64,000 bases of DNA from Chloroflexota bacterium. GTDB taxonomy: Bacteria; Chloroflexota; Dehalococcoidia; Lucifugimonadales; UBA2985. A program made the translations under genes and the position numbers. The notes beneath the pieces were generated by a model that saw only the letters and a program-made list of their open reading frames with translations, had not been told where the DNA came from and searched no databases. This document shows positions 33,642 to 41,801 of this stretch, one piece after another (positions within the stretch are counted from its first letter, which is position 1; each line of letters starts with the position of its first letter). The DNA is taken from contig JAPPHY010000007.1 in NCBI GenBank assembly GCA_028877205.1, positions 172,766 to 236,765 on the forward strand. The letters are read 5' to 3'.

Positions 33642-35615
33642 ATGACGACCTCCGGGGTGGCGCTTGCGTGGCTGGCGCCGGCCGCGTGCGTAGCCGCATT
33701 CCTTGGTATCGTGATCCTGGGGCGGTACCTGCCGCTGAAGGGCGTATTCCTGTCGATTCTGGCCATCCTCGGGTCATTCGGGCTGTTCTTCTACGTTCTC
33801 ACCGAGTTTCTCGCGTCCGGCGGAGGCGTGTTCTCCGAGGAGTGGTTCAGTGTCGGTGAGAGCACCTTTGCCGTAGGCATTATCATCGACGAGCTGTCGG
33901 TGTTGATGCTGGGCCTCGTGACCTTCGTGGCGCTGATGGTGCAGGTCTACTCGCTGGGCTACATGCGGAGCCAGCCTGGGGACATCGGCTGGTACTTCGC
34001 CGTCCACTCACTCTTCGCAGCGGCCATGCTTGCACTCTCGTTGGCCGACAACCTGCTGCTGATATACATCGCGTGGGAGCTGGTGGGCGTGTGCTCCTAC
34101 CTGCTGATAGGGTTCTGGTACGAGAGACGGTCGGCGGCGGAGGCGGCCAAGAAGGCGTTTGTGACCACTCGTATAGGCGACGTGGGCTTGCTGATAGGCA
34201 TACTGCTACTGTTCAAGGAGACCGGCACATTCGACATCTCCGCCATCTTCCACGTGGTGGAGCAGGGCGGCATTGATTCGGGCACGCTGACGGTTTCGGC
34301 GCTCCTGATCTTCCTGGGTGCGATGGGCAAGTCGGCGCAGTTCCCGCTGCACGTCTGGCTCCCGGACGCGATGGAGGGCCCCACGCCGGTCAGCGCCTTG
34401 ATTCATGCGGCGACGATGGTGGTCGCGGGCGTGTTCTTGGTGGCCCGCCTGTACCCGATCTTCGTCACGTCCGACACTGCGATGATCGCGGTTGCCGTGA
34501 TCGGCCTCGTTACGGCCCTGGTTACGGCGGTCATGGCGCTGGTGATGACCGACCTCAAGCGCGTGCTGGCCTACTCCACGGTGAGCCACCTGGGACTCAT
34601 GATGCTGGCGCTCGGCTGCTTCGGGTTTACGGCTGCGCTGCTCCACATGGTGGCACACGCATTTGCGAAGGCCCTCCTGTTCCTGGGCGCGGGCAGCATC
34701 GCGCACGGCACGGAGGACCACGACCGGCCGGAGGGCGCACGGGACATTCGGCAGATGGGCGGGCTGTATAAGCGGATGCCAATTACGTCCGTCACCTTCG
34801 CAATCGGTGTACTGTCGCTGGGAGGCATACCGCTCATGGGCGGGTTCTTCAGCAAGGAAGAGGTGCTGCTCGCGGTGCTGGACGGGCGCGGGCCGGTGTT
34901 CTTCGTCCTCGTGCTGGTGGCCGCCCTTCTCAGCGCGCTGTACATGGCGAGGCTGCTGTTCGTGGTGGTGCTGGGCGACCTGAAGAGTGAAAACGAGCAC
35001 GCCCACGAGTCTCCGTCGGTGATGACTGGACCGCTCGCATTGCTGGCTGCGCTGGCGCTTGGATCCGGCTTGCTGGCCGTCGGCGGCTGGTGGCCGGGCT
35101 TCGACGGTCTGGGCGGATGGCTGTACTTCGACAAGCCGCACCCCTACAAGATCAACGTACTGGTCATGGGGCTGTCGATTCTGGTGGCGGCGGCGGGATT
35201 CGGCCTGGGCTGGTACCTGTACGGCCGCGGCGTCGAGTCCGCGGAGGAGTTGCGGAGGCGACAGCGGGCGGCCCGCGGGAGCGACGAGCCGGTGTACGCC
35301 CGGCATCCCATACCGGCCAGGCTGCAGGAGCAGTTCTCCGGCCTGCACGCGCTGGCCGTCAACAAGTTCTACATCGACGAGCTGTACCAGTGGGTCATCG
35401 ACCGGGTGGCGCTGGCATTCGGCAATTTCATGGCCCTGTTCGACCGCGTGGTGGTGAACGACACGGGCGTGAACGGCACGGGGCGCTCGGTAGAGCTCTC
35501 CGCGAAGGTGCTGAGGCTGCTGGAGACGGGCAAGGTGTACAACTACGCCCTCGGCATGGCGGTCGGGACGGTCGTCGTGGCGCTGATTTGGTGGCTGGGG
35601 CTGCCGAGGTTGTGA
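33642..35615 (+). CDS. nuoL: NADH-quinone oxidoreductase subunit L
   Basis: A 657-residue antiporter-type subunit, the distal proton pump. The family core is clear: YLLIGFWYERRSAAEAAKKA, then LGAMGKSAQFPLHVWLPDAM with the pumping Lys, then TPVSALIHAATMVVAGVFLV. It has about 16 membrane spans and a long C-terminal segment from about 530 that forms the lateral helix region. It stands 40 bp after nuoK and 47 bp before nuoM. Confidence 0.95.
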   Translation: MTTSGVALAWLAPAACVAAFLGIVILGRYLPLKGVFLSILAILGSFGLFFYVLTEFLASGGGVFSEEWFSVGESTFAVGIIIDELSVLMLGLVTFVALMVQVYSLGYMRSQPGDIGWYFAVHSLFAAAMLALSLADNLLLIYIAWELVGVCSYLLIGFWYERRSAAEAAKKAFVTTRIGDVGLLIGILLLFKETGTFDISAIFHVVEQGGIDSGTLTVSALLIFLGAMGKSAQFPLHVWLPDAMEGPTPVSALIHAATMVVAGVFLVARLYPIFVTSDTAMIAVAVIGLVTALVTAVMALVMTDLKRVLAYSTVSHLGLMMLALGCFGFTAALLHMVAHAFAKALLFLGAGSIAHGTEDHDRPEGARDIRQMGGLYKRMPITSVTFAIGVLSLGGIPLMGGFFSKEEVLLAVLDGRGPVFFVLVLVAALLSALYMARLLFVVVLGDLKSENEHAHESPSVMTGPLALLAALALGSGLLAVGGWWPGFDGLGGWLYFDKPHPYKINVLVMGLSILVAAAGFGLGWYLYGRGVESAEELRRRQRAARGSDEPVYARHPIPARLQEQFSGLHALAVNKFYIDELYQWVIDRVALAFGNFMALFDRVVVNDTGVNGTGRSVELSAKVLRLLETGKVYNYALGMAVGTVVVALIWWLGLPRL

Positions 35616-35662
35616 CGCGGGCGAGGCGAATCGAAGCGAGAGTGCAGGACTAGCAGGCAATA

Positions 35663-37183
35663 GTGGAAACGCTGGACTCATACGTACTGACGGCGCTGGT
35701 GGGCATTCCCTTCATCTGGGGAGTCGTGCTGGCCTTCCTGCCGAGCCACCGGCTGCAGCACATCCGCATGACCTCCGCCGCGGTGGCCGCCATGCTCATG
35801 GCGCTCACCGCCTACGTGTTCCTGGCCTACGACAACGGCGAGGGCGGCTTCCAGCTGACCCGCGAGGTGGCCTGGCTCGACTCGCTGGGCATAACCTTCC
35901 TGCTCGGCGTGGACGGCATATCCGTGCCGATGATCCTGCTGACAGGCATAGTGGGCCTCACCGGCGTGCTCGTCTCCTGGACCGTGCAGGACCGCGCCAA
36001 GGAGTTCTTCGTGCTGTTCTTCCTGCTGGTCGCGGGAGTGTACGGCGTGTTCGTCTCGCTGGACCTGTTCTTCTTCTTCTTCTTCTACGAGCTGGCCGTG
36101 ATGCCGATGTACCTGCTCATAGGCGTGTGGGGCAGCAGCAGCGACTTCGGCACCTTCCTGCGTCCCAAGGAGTACGGGGCGATGAAGCTGATGCTGTACC
36201 TGGTGGCGGGCAGCATACTCGTGTGGGTGGCGTTGATGGCCGTGTACGTGGACGGCGGCATCGGTAGCTTCTCGCTGGTGGAGTTGCGCGAGGTGACGTT
36301 CTCGGTGGAGTTCCAGCGCATATTCTTCCCGCTGTTCATGATCGGGTTCGGCGTGCTGGCGGGCCTGTGGCCGTTCCACACGTGGTCGCCGGACGGCCAC
36401 GTCGCCGCGCCGACGGCCGTGAGCATGCTGCACGCCGGCGTGCTGATGAAGCTGGGCGCGTACGGCATCATCCGCGTGGGCATCGACCTGCTGCCGCAGG
36501 GCGCCGACGACTGGATGCCGGTGCTCATCGTCCTGGGCACGATCAACGTGGTGTATGGCGCCATCTCCGCGATGGGTCAGCGGGACCTGAAGTACGTCAT
36601 CGGCTACTCCAGCGTGAGCCACATGGGCTACGTACTCATGGGATTCGCCACGCTGAACGCCATCGGAGTCGGGGGCGCGGTGCTGCAGATGTTCTCGCAC
36701 GGCATCATGACCGCCCTTTTCTTCGCACTCGTGGGCGTGATCTACGACCGCGCGCACATCCGCGACATCGGCATACTGGAGGGGCTCACCAAACGCATGG
36801 GGCTTACGGCGGGGTTCTTCGCCGTGGCGGGCCTCACGTCGCTGGGGCTGCCGGGCCTGAGCGGGTTCGTGGCGGAGGTGATGGTGTTCATCGGCGTGTT
36901 CCAGGACTACCCGCTGCTGGGCGTGCTCGGCATTGTCGGCGCGGCCATAACGGCCGTGTACATCCTGCGGCTGCTGTCGAAGGTGTTCTTCGGGCCGCTC
37001 GACCCGCGGGTGGACCCTCTGCCGGACGGCACCCGGCTAACGGACGCCACGCGGCTCGAGGGCTTCTCGGCGGCGACGCTGGTCCTGTTCCTGGTCGTCG
37101 TGGGCCTGTACCCGAAACCGTGGATTGAGATGATCGACAGCGGCGTGGCCCCAATCCTGGCGCGAGTGGCGGGTCTGCAATGA
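35663..37183 (+). CDS. nuoM: NADH-quinone oxidoreductase subunit M
   Basis: A 506-residue antiporter-type membrane subunit with about 14 spans. Marks: FFFFFYELAVMPMYLLIGVWG with the conserved Glu, WPFHTWSPDGHVAAPTAVSM with the His/Lys pump region, and MGQRDLKYVIGYSSVSHMGY. A GTG start is used. The ATG of nuoN overlaps its stop (ATGA). Confidence 0.95.
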   Translation: METLDSYVLTALVGIPFIWGVVLAFLPSHRLQHIRMTSAAVAAMLMALTAYVFLAYDNGEGGFQLTREVAWLDSLGITFLLGVDGISVPMILLTGIVGLTGVLVSWTVQDRAKEFFVLFFLLVAGVYGVFVSLDLFFFFFFYELAVMPMYLLIGVWGSSSDFGTFLRPKEYGAMKLMLYLVAGSILVWVALMAVYVDGGIGSFSLVELREVTFSVEFQRIFFPLFMIGFGVLAGLWPFHTWSPDGHVAAPTAVSMLHAGVLMKLGAYGIIRVGIDLLPQGADDWMPVLIVLGTINVVYGAISAMGQRDLKYVIGYSSVSHMGYVLMGFATLNAIGVGGAVLQMFSHGIMTALFFALVGVIYDRAHIRDIGILEGLTKRMGLTAGFFAVAGLTSLGLPGLSGFVAEVMVFIGVFQDYPLLGVLGIVGAAITAVYILRLLSKVFFGPLDPRVDPLPDGTRLTDATRLEGFSAATLVLFLVVVGLYPKPWIEMIDSGVAPILARVAGLQ

Positions 37184-38622
37184 ACTGGTGGCTGTTCTCG
37201 CCGGAGTTTGCGTTGACCGGGGCCGCGTTCGCAGTACTGGGCGTCGACCTGCTGCTGCCGCGGGAGAAGAAGGACTACCTGCCGGCGCTGAGCATCGTCG
37301 GGCTTGTCGCCGTGCTCGCGCTGTCGTTGTGGTACCTGTGGGGCCGCGACGAGCAGCTGTACGACGGCCTGTTCCTCATCGACGATTTCTCGCTCTTCTT
37401 CAAGGGGTTTTTCCTGGTGCTGGGCGTGCTGACCGTGCTGGTCTCGGTGGAGTACGTGAGGCAGCACCTGAGCCGCCCCGGTGAGTACTACGGCATCCTG
37501 CTGTTCTCGGTCCTGGCCATGATGCTCATGGCGGCGTCCGGCGAGCTGCTCACGGCCTACATATCGCTGGAGCTGCTGAGCTTCAGCCTGTACGTGCTGG
37601 TGTCGTACGGGAGGCGCGGGCTCAAGCCCAGCGAAGCGGGCGTGAAGTACATCCTGCTGGGCGCGTTCGCCTCGGCGCTGCTGCTGTACGGGATCAGCCA
37701 GGTGTACGGCATTCTCGGCACGACGCGCTTCGACGAGATTAACGCCGCGCTCGCGGCCGCCGACTCGCCGCTGAACCCTGCCGTGCTGGTGGGCCTGGCG
37801 CTGATCATCGCCGGGCTAGGGTTCAAGGTGGCGGCGGTGCCGTTCCACATGTGGGCGCCGGACGTATACGAGGGCGCGCCGACGCCGATCACCGCCTACC
37901 TGGCCGTCGGCTCCAAGGCGGCGGCCTTCGCGCTCATACTGAGGCTGTTCACGCAGGCGTTCATGCCCGCCTTCGACGACTGGCAGATCGTGCTGGTGGT
38001 GCTGGCCGCTCTGACCATGACGCTCGGAAACCTGGTGGCGCTGGCGCAGTCGAACATCAAGCGGATGCTGGCGTACTCGAGCGTGGGACAGGTGGGCTAC
38101 CTGCTGATGGGAGTGGCGGCGATCTCGCCGGTGGCGGCCACAGGTGTGATATTCCACCTGGCGGGGTACGCGGTTACGAGCATGGCCGCGTTCCTGTGCA
38201 TCATCGTGTTCTACAACGCGACGGGCAAGGAGAACATCGGGGACTTCGCCGGGCTGGGGAAGCGGTCGCCGTTCGTGGCGATGGTGCTGACCGTGTCGCT
38301 ATTCTCGCTGGCGGGGCTGCCGTTCTTCGCCGGGTTCACGACCAAGTTCTACCTGTTCACGGCGGTTGCGCAGGGCGAGCTGCTGTGGCTGGTGGCGCTG
38401 GCGATAACGAACAGCGTGATCTCGCTCTACTACTACATGATGGTGATGAAGCAGATGTACATGGAGCCGGCGGAGGACGAAACGCCGGTGCCCGTTTCGA
38501 TGCTGAGCCGCGGCGTCCTGGGAGCGATGCTCGCTGGCATCATCGCGATCGGCATATACCCGGCCCCGCTGGTGGACGCGATAGAGGCGGCGAGGAGCGT
38601 GCTGGTGTGGTACGTGGTGTAG
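37180..38622 (+). CDS. nuoN: NADH-quinone oxidoreductase subunit N
   Basis: A 480-residue antiporter-type membrane subunit with about 14 spans, the last gene of the operon. Marks: TAYISLELLSFSLYVLVSY with the conserved Glu, KVAAVPFHMWAPDVYEGAPT with the pump Lys, and LAQSNIKRMLAYSSVGQVGY. After the stop a small GGTAGC/GCTACaCC stem may end transcription, but there is no T-run. Confidence 0.95.
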   Translation: MNWWLFSPEFALTGAAFAVLGVDLLLPREKKDYLPALSIVGLVAVLALSLWYLWGRDEQLYDGLFLIDDFSLFFKGFFLVLGVLTVLVSVEYVRQHLSRPGEYYGILLFSVLAMMLMAASGELLTAYISLELLSFSLYVLVSYGRRGLKPSEAGVKYILLGAFASALLLYGISQVYGILGTTRFDEINAALAAADSPLNPAVLVGLALIIAGLGFKVAAVPFHMWAPDVYEGAPTPITAYLAVGSKAAAFALILRLFTQAFMPAFDDWQIVLVVLAALTMTLGNLVALAQSNIKRMLAYSSVGQVGYLLMGVAAISPVAATGVIFHLAGYAVTSMAAFLCIIVFYNATGKENIGDFAGLGKRSPFVAMVLTVSLFSLAGLPFFAGFTTKFYLFTAVAQGELLWLVALAITNSVISLYYYMMVMKQMYMEPAEDETPVPVSMLSRGVLGAMLAGIIAIGIYPAPLVDAIEAARSVLVWYVV

Positions 38623-38711
38623 GGGGTAGCGGGGAGCTACACCGCGTAACGTGAGATTCCTGCGTGCGGTGGGCCGATTCATGTGATTTCACTGTCAGGG
38701 AGGCTAGTGGT

Positions 38712-40976
38712 ATGCTGACCTCCATTCTGCTGAGCGAGGCGCGCAGGCGCATTAGTTGGGGAGTGCACCTTGGAGCTCTGTGCCTAATGACTGCTACGTT
38801 GTCGGTGGCATGTGAAGGTGGGTCGCAGGTAACAAGTTCAACTCAGGTGAGCCAAAATCCGGAACCAACCTTCACACCGACAGCGTCTCCCGTTTCCATA
38901 CCGACCAGTTCACCCAGTCCGATACCAACGCCAACTCCTACTACACCACCCACCAGTACGCCTACACCCGTTCCTACCCCAACACCCACCAGCGCGCCCA
39001 CGGCCACTCCTACTCCAACACCCACCAGCGCACCCACGTCGACATCCACGCCTACTCCTGTGCCTGCGCCTACCAGCACACCCACTCCGGTGCCAACGGC
39101 AACTCCAAATCCCCGGGATGTGGCTGCCTCCCAATTGGCTGAGATCATTCCATGGTTCGAGGATCCCGAGGGAGCTGCTTCGGCCGACGCGGCTAGAATT
39201 CTTGTTGATCTCTTCCTAGACTATCCTGACGTTGGCAATACAGTCGCCAAGTTGCCTTGGGTTGTAGACGGAGCGTCTCAAGTAGAAGTGGACCTTTTGT
39301 GGAGTCTTCAGAGAATCGCCGACGTGGATTCCGACCTGGCCGGGAGGATAATAGCCCTTCCCTGGCTAGCTAGCGACGTAACCAGTGACGGTCTGAGCGA
39401 CCTCCAATCCTTCGACAGAGTAGCTTCGCAGGACATTGAGTCAGCTAGGCAAATCGCTGCTATTCCCTGGTTCATGGATGGCCTGGACAGATACGAACAG
39501 AGCGCAATCAACCATATCGGCAGCTTCATCGGATCGGCGGACGAACTCGACCGACGCCTAGCTCAGCAGGTCGTCAACGCAGGGTGGTTCACTGACGGCG
39601 TAACCTGGCGCAAGGCGTGGACGATAGGAGTCTTGGCCTCTGTTTCCAGAACGTATCGAGAGGTGCTACCTGCTATCGTCGAGTTTGATTGGGCATTCGA
39701 CGACGACCTGACTTGGCACGAATTCAATGTGGTTACCAACATCAGGGACTTGGAGTTGTTCAATCCCGGCTCTGGAGTCATGCTTGTACAGTTCCAGTGG
39801 CTGTATGACGGCATCACAGACAGCGAGGGTGGGGCGCTCTCCGTCATAAGGCACTTGGCGGAGTTCAACCCGGAGTTTAGCGTATGGCTAATCGAATCGC
39901 CCTGGGTGGCGGACGGGATAACCTCCTATTCTGAAGTCCAGTTGATGCGTGGCTTGGGCAATATCTTCGCTGTGGCCGGTACCCTAGACCGCGATCCCTT
40001 TAAACTCTTGAGCCTTCTAGTGGATGAGGCTGACGGACCGTATAGTCCCATTGAGGGTATGCTGATGCGGAGCTTGGGACAGGGCTTGGAGGATGAGGAA
40101 ACGAGACGCAAGCTCCTTGAAGAGATGATGGCCGCGGACTGGTTCGTCGACGGCCTGACGGATATCGAGAGGGTCCACATTATCGGCCTGAGTAGCGAAA
40201 ACGCCTACTATCAGGAATGGCCGAATCTAAACTCGGAAAAGGTACATTCTAGGACGATTGACCTCCCGCTTGCAGGTGAGGTTAATCTCTGGCTGATGGA
40301 GGGCAGCACGGTGTCTTGGGAGAGCGCAATGTATTGGTTTGAAGAGGCCGTGAGGGGAGCGGAGCAGCTCATGGAGGAGCCGTTCCCCTTCAGCGAACTG
40401 GTCGTTGCGACGGTGGGGAGATACGACTATGACGGCAGGGCTCGCACTGTTGTCGGGCAGTCTTACGACGGAGGTCAACGCATCGAGATAGTCGACAATC
40501 TATCCGACAAAGGCATGCGAGACGTCTTGCATCACGAAGTAGCCCATTCCTATTTCAATAGCCTGATGGGCCCCAAATGGTTCGCAGAGGCGGGGGCTGA
40601 GTACGTCCGCGAGTATATACAGAAGTGGAAGGGTTACGCTGACCAGGACGCACACATTCGCGTGATGAATCTGGTCAGGGATGATTGCACGTCCAAGGGG
40701 GTCTTGCAGATTGTGGAGGCCCTCGTCGACAGCCCGGGAATACCGCCCTTCTGCAAGTTCAAGATTGGCCTACACCTGCTGCTCAGCCTGGAGAGGGAGA
40801 TTGGGTTCGAGGCCGTAGTGGCGGCACTGGGAGATCTGCACCGCACGGGCCTGGCCAGCCAGGTTCCCAATAGCGATAGGGACATATATGAGGCCTTTCT
40901 TAGGCATACACCAACAGGCAAAGAGAACAAGATGCAGGAAATCTGGGACAGGCTGTACGGCTCCTCCGACTGGTAG
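38712..40976 (+). CDS. Surface lipoprotein with ~35-residue W-x-x-D-G repeats and an HExxH protease-like domain
   Basis: A 754-residue predicted lipoprotein I do not recognise as a named family. Signal peptide to lipobox-like SVAC (Cys34); a Pro/Thr/Ser tether at about 50-134; then repeats spaced about 35 residues, each beginning like PWFxDG with a Glu six to eight later (Trp at 148, 183, 218, 253, 292, 327, 363, 398 and 477, with a degenerate copy near 438). The C-terminal domain has HHEVAHSYF (zinc motif His608-Glu609-His612) and WFAEAGAEY (third ligand probably Glu626), a gluzincin-like arrangement. Cys659 and Cys681 could form a disulfide. ATG 38712 follows GGGAGG at nine bases. Its base composition is less GC-rich than its neighbours. 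It is probably a cell-surface metalloprotease. Confidence 0.75.
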   Translation: MLTSILLSEARRRISWGVHLGALCLMTATLSVACEGGSQVTSSTQVSQNPEPTFTPTASPVSIPTSSPSPIPTPTPTTPPTSTPTPVPTPTPTSAPTATPTPTPTSAPTSTSTPTPVPAPTSTPTPVPTATPNPRDVAASQLAEIIPWFEDPEGAASADAARILVDLFLDYPDVGNTVAKLPWVVDGASQVEVDLLWSLQRIADVDSDLAGRIIALPWLASDVTSDGLSDLQSFDRVASQDIESARQIAAIPWFMDGLDRYEQSAINHIGSFIGSADELDRRLAQQVVNAGWFTDGVTWRKAWTIGVLASVSRTYREVLPAIVEFDWAFDDDLTWHEFNVVTNIRDLELFNPGSGVMLVQFQWLYDGITDSEGGALSVIRHLAEFNPEFSVWLIESPWVADGITSYSEVQLMRGLGNIFAVAGTLDRDPFKLLSLLVDEADGPYSPIEGMLMRSLGQGLEDEETRRKLLEEMMAADWFVDGLTDIERVHIIGLSSENAYYQEWPNLNSEKVHSRTIDLPLAGEVNLWLMEGSTVSWESAMYWFEEAVRGAEQLMEEPFPFSELVVATVGRYDYDGRARTVVGQSYDGGQRIEIVDNLSDKGMRDVLHHEVAHSYFNSLMGPKWFAEAGAEYVREYIQKWKGYADQDAHIRVMNLVRDDCTSKGVLQIVEALVDSPGIPPFCKFKIGLHLLLSLEREIGFEAVVAALGDLHRTGLASQVPNSDRDIYEAFLRHTPTGKENKMQEIWDRLYGSSDW

Positions 40977-41280
40977 TGTGAGCCTACTCACTCTCTCATA
41001 ATAGGTGGTACAGGTTGAGTTGAGTGAGATATGACCGGAGTACCGATGCGGAGCATAATAGAGACAAAGAAGACAAGTGGAGTGGAGTGCAGCGTCGTTC
41101 CGCAGCTCCCAGACAATCCTGCCCGGTGCTGAGTGGGGCTCCAAACAAGCGGCTGGTGCCCACTGAATGCCTGCACTGTTTGTCATGAGGTCGCCGTGAT
41201 AGGATGCAACCGCCCAGCCCTGCCAGGCTGGCGATCATAGGACGGGGCGCCCATCGCAAGGCGAGTGTGAAGGGAGAGCC
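40977..41280. other. 304-bp gap without a recognised gene
   Basis: I see no coding frame. A TGATAGGAT extended -10-like string at 41197-41205 could serve the HicB gene 76 bp on, with no good -35. A short CCTGCCAGG stem is nearby. Base composition is lower in GC than average, like the flanking lipoprotein and HicB genes. Confidence 0.4.
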
Positions 41281-41505
41281 GTGAACGTAGAAGATAGTGT
41301 GACTCTAACGCTCCGGTACACAAGGGAGGAGGGTAAGTGGGTAGGCGTATGTGTCGAGTTGGGGACGAGCACATTCGGTAGGAACTTCGAGAGAGTCGCG
41401 GCGGACTTGGAAGCATTGGTGGAAGAACACCTGAATCTCCTGGAAGAAGCTGGCGAGCGTGAGCGCTTTTTCTCAGAGAACGGGATTGAAATGATTCCCG
41501 CCTAG
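41281..41505 (+). CDS. HicB-like antitoxin
   Basis: A 74-residue protein of the HicB-like group: a degraded RNase H-like fold with VTLTLRYTREEGKWVGVCVELG at the front and a helix VAADLEALVEEHLNLLEEAGE behind. Typical HicB proteins neutralise the HicA RNase. GTG 41281 follows GGGAG. The downstream position, where HicA would be, holds only a short C-terminal remnant (41523-41639). The antitoxin therefore seems orphaned. Confidence 0.7.
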   Translation: MNVEDSVTLTLRYTREEGKWVGVCVELGTSTFGRNFERVAADLEALVEEHLNLLEEAGERERFFSENGIEMIPA

Positions 41506-41522
41506 CCGAATCTTGAACGGCG

Positions 41523-41639
41523 GTGAAGGATACGCGCGAGAATATCCCTCAGACGACACTCAGCCAAATCCTCGGCCCAAAGCAGACCGGACTCGGACGC
41601 GATGGCTTGGAGCGCTTGGAGAAACAGCACAACAAGTAG
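41523..41639 (+). pseudogene. Possible HicA toxin C-terminal remnant
   Basis: A 38-codon frame just after the HicB gene. It reads IPQTTLSQILGPKQTGLGRD then LERLEKQ, which resembles the I-P-x-G-T-L-x-x-I-L-R-Q-x-G-L-x-x-E-x-L ending of HicA toxins, with a small insertion. The N-terminal dsRBD-like half with the catalytic His is missing, and a stop codon precedes the frame. The similarity is short, so this is tentative. Confidence 0.35.
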
Positions 41640-41657
41640 TTGCGACCTTGCGCCCCC

Positions 41658-41686
41658 TTGTACCACCGCCTCCGTTTTGATATGAT
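41658..41686 (+). promoter_or_regulatory. Promoter of tRNA-Ser and miaB
   Basis: TTGTAC (41658-41663), 17 bases, TATGAT (41681-41686). Start near 41693, ten bases before the mature tRNA. Confidence 0.6.
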
Positions 41687-41702
41687 GCATTGTCAATAGG
41701 CA

Positions 41703-41794
41703 GGAGGGATCGCATAGAGGCCTAGTGCGGCCGCCTGCTAAGCGGTTAGGGGGCGAAAGCTCTCTCATGGGTTCGAATCCCATTCCCTCCGCCA
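41703..41794 (+). tRNA. tRNA-Ser (GCT)
   Basis: The acceptor stem GGAGGGA pairs with TCCCTCC, discriminator G, and the CCA is encoded (41792-41794). The anticodon stem CCGC/GCGG holds loop CTGCTAA with anticodon GCT at 41737-41739, reading AGC and AGT codons. The long variable arm expected of tRNA-Ser lies between the anticodon stem and the T arm (GGGTTCGAATCCC). It begins about ten bases after a promoter start and ends 7 bases before miaB. Confidence 0.95.
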
Positions 41795-41801
41795 ACGGGG
41801 T

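Noticed and set aside
34206..35681. Long minus-strand frame (491 codons) opposite nuoL
   Set aside because: It is antisense to a clear nuoL gene. Its product is rich in His, Arg and Gln with no family pattern, as expected of GC-rich antisense frames.
38850..39120. Pro/Thr-coding tandem repeats as a DNA-level minisatellite or CRISPR
   Set aside because: The repetition comes from ACN-CCN codons of the lipoprotein stalk and stays in frame.
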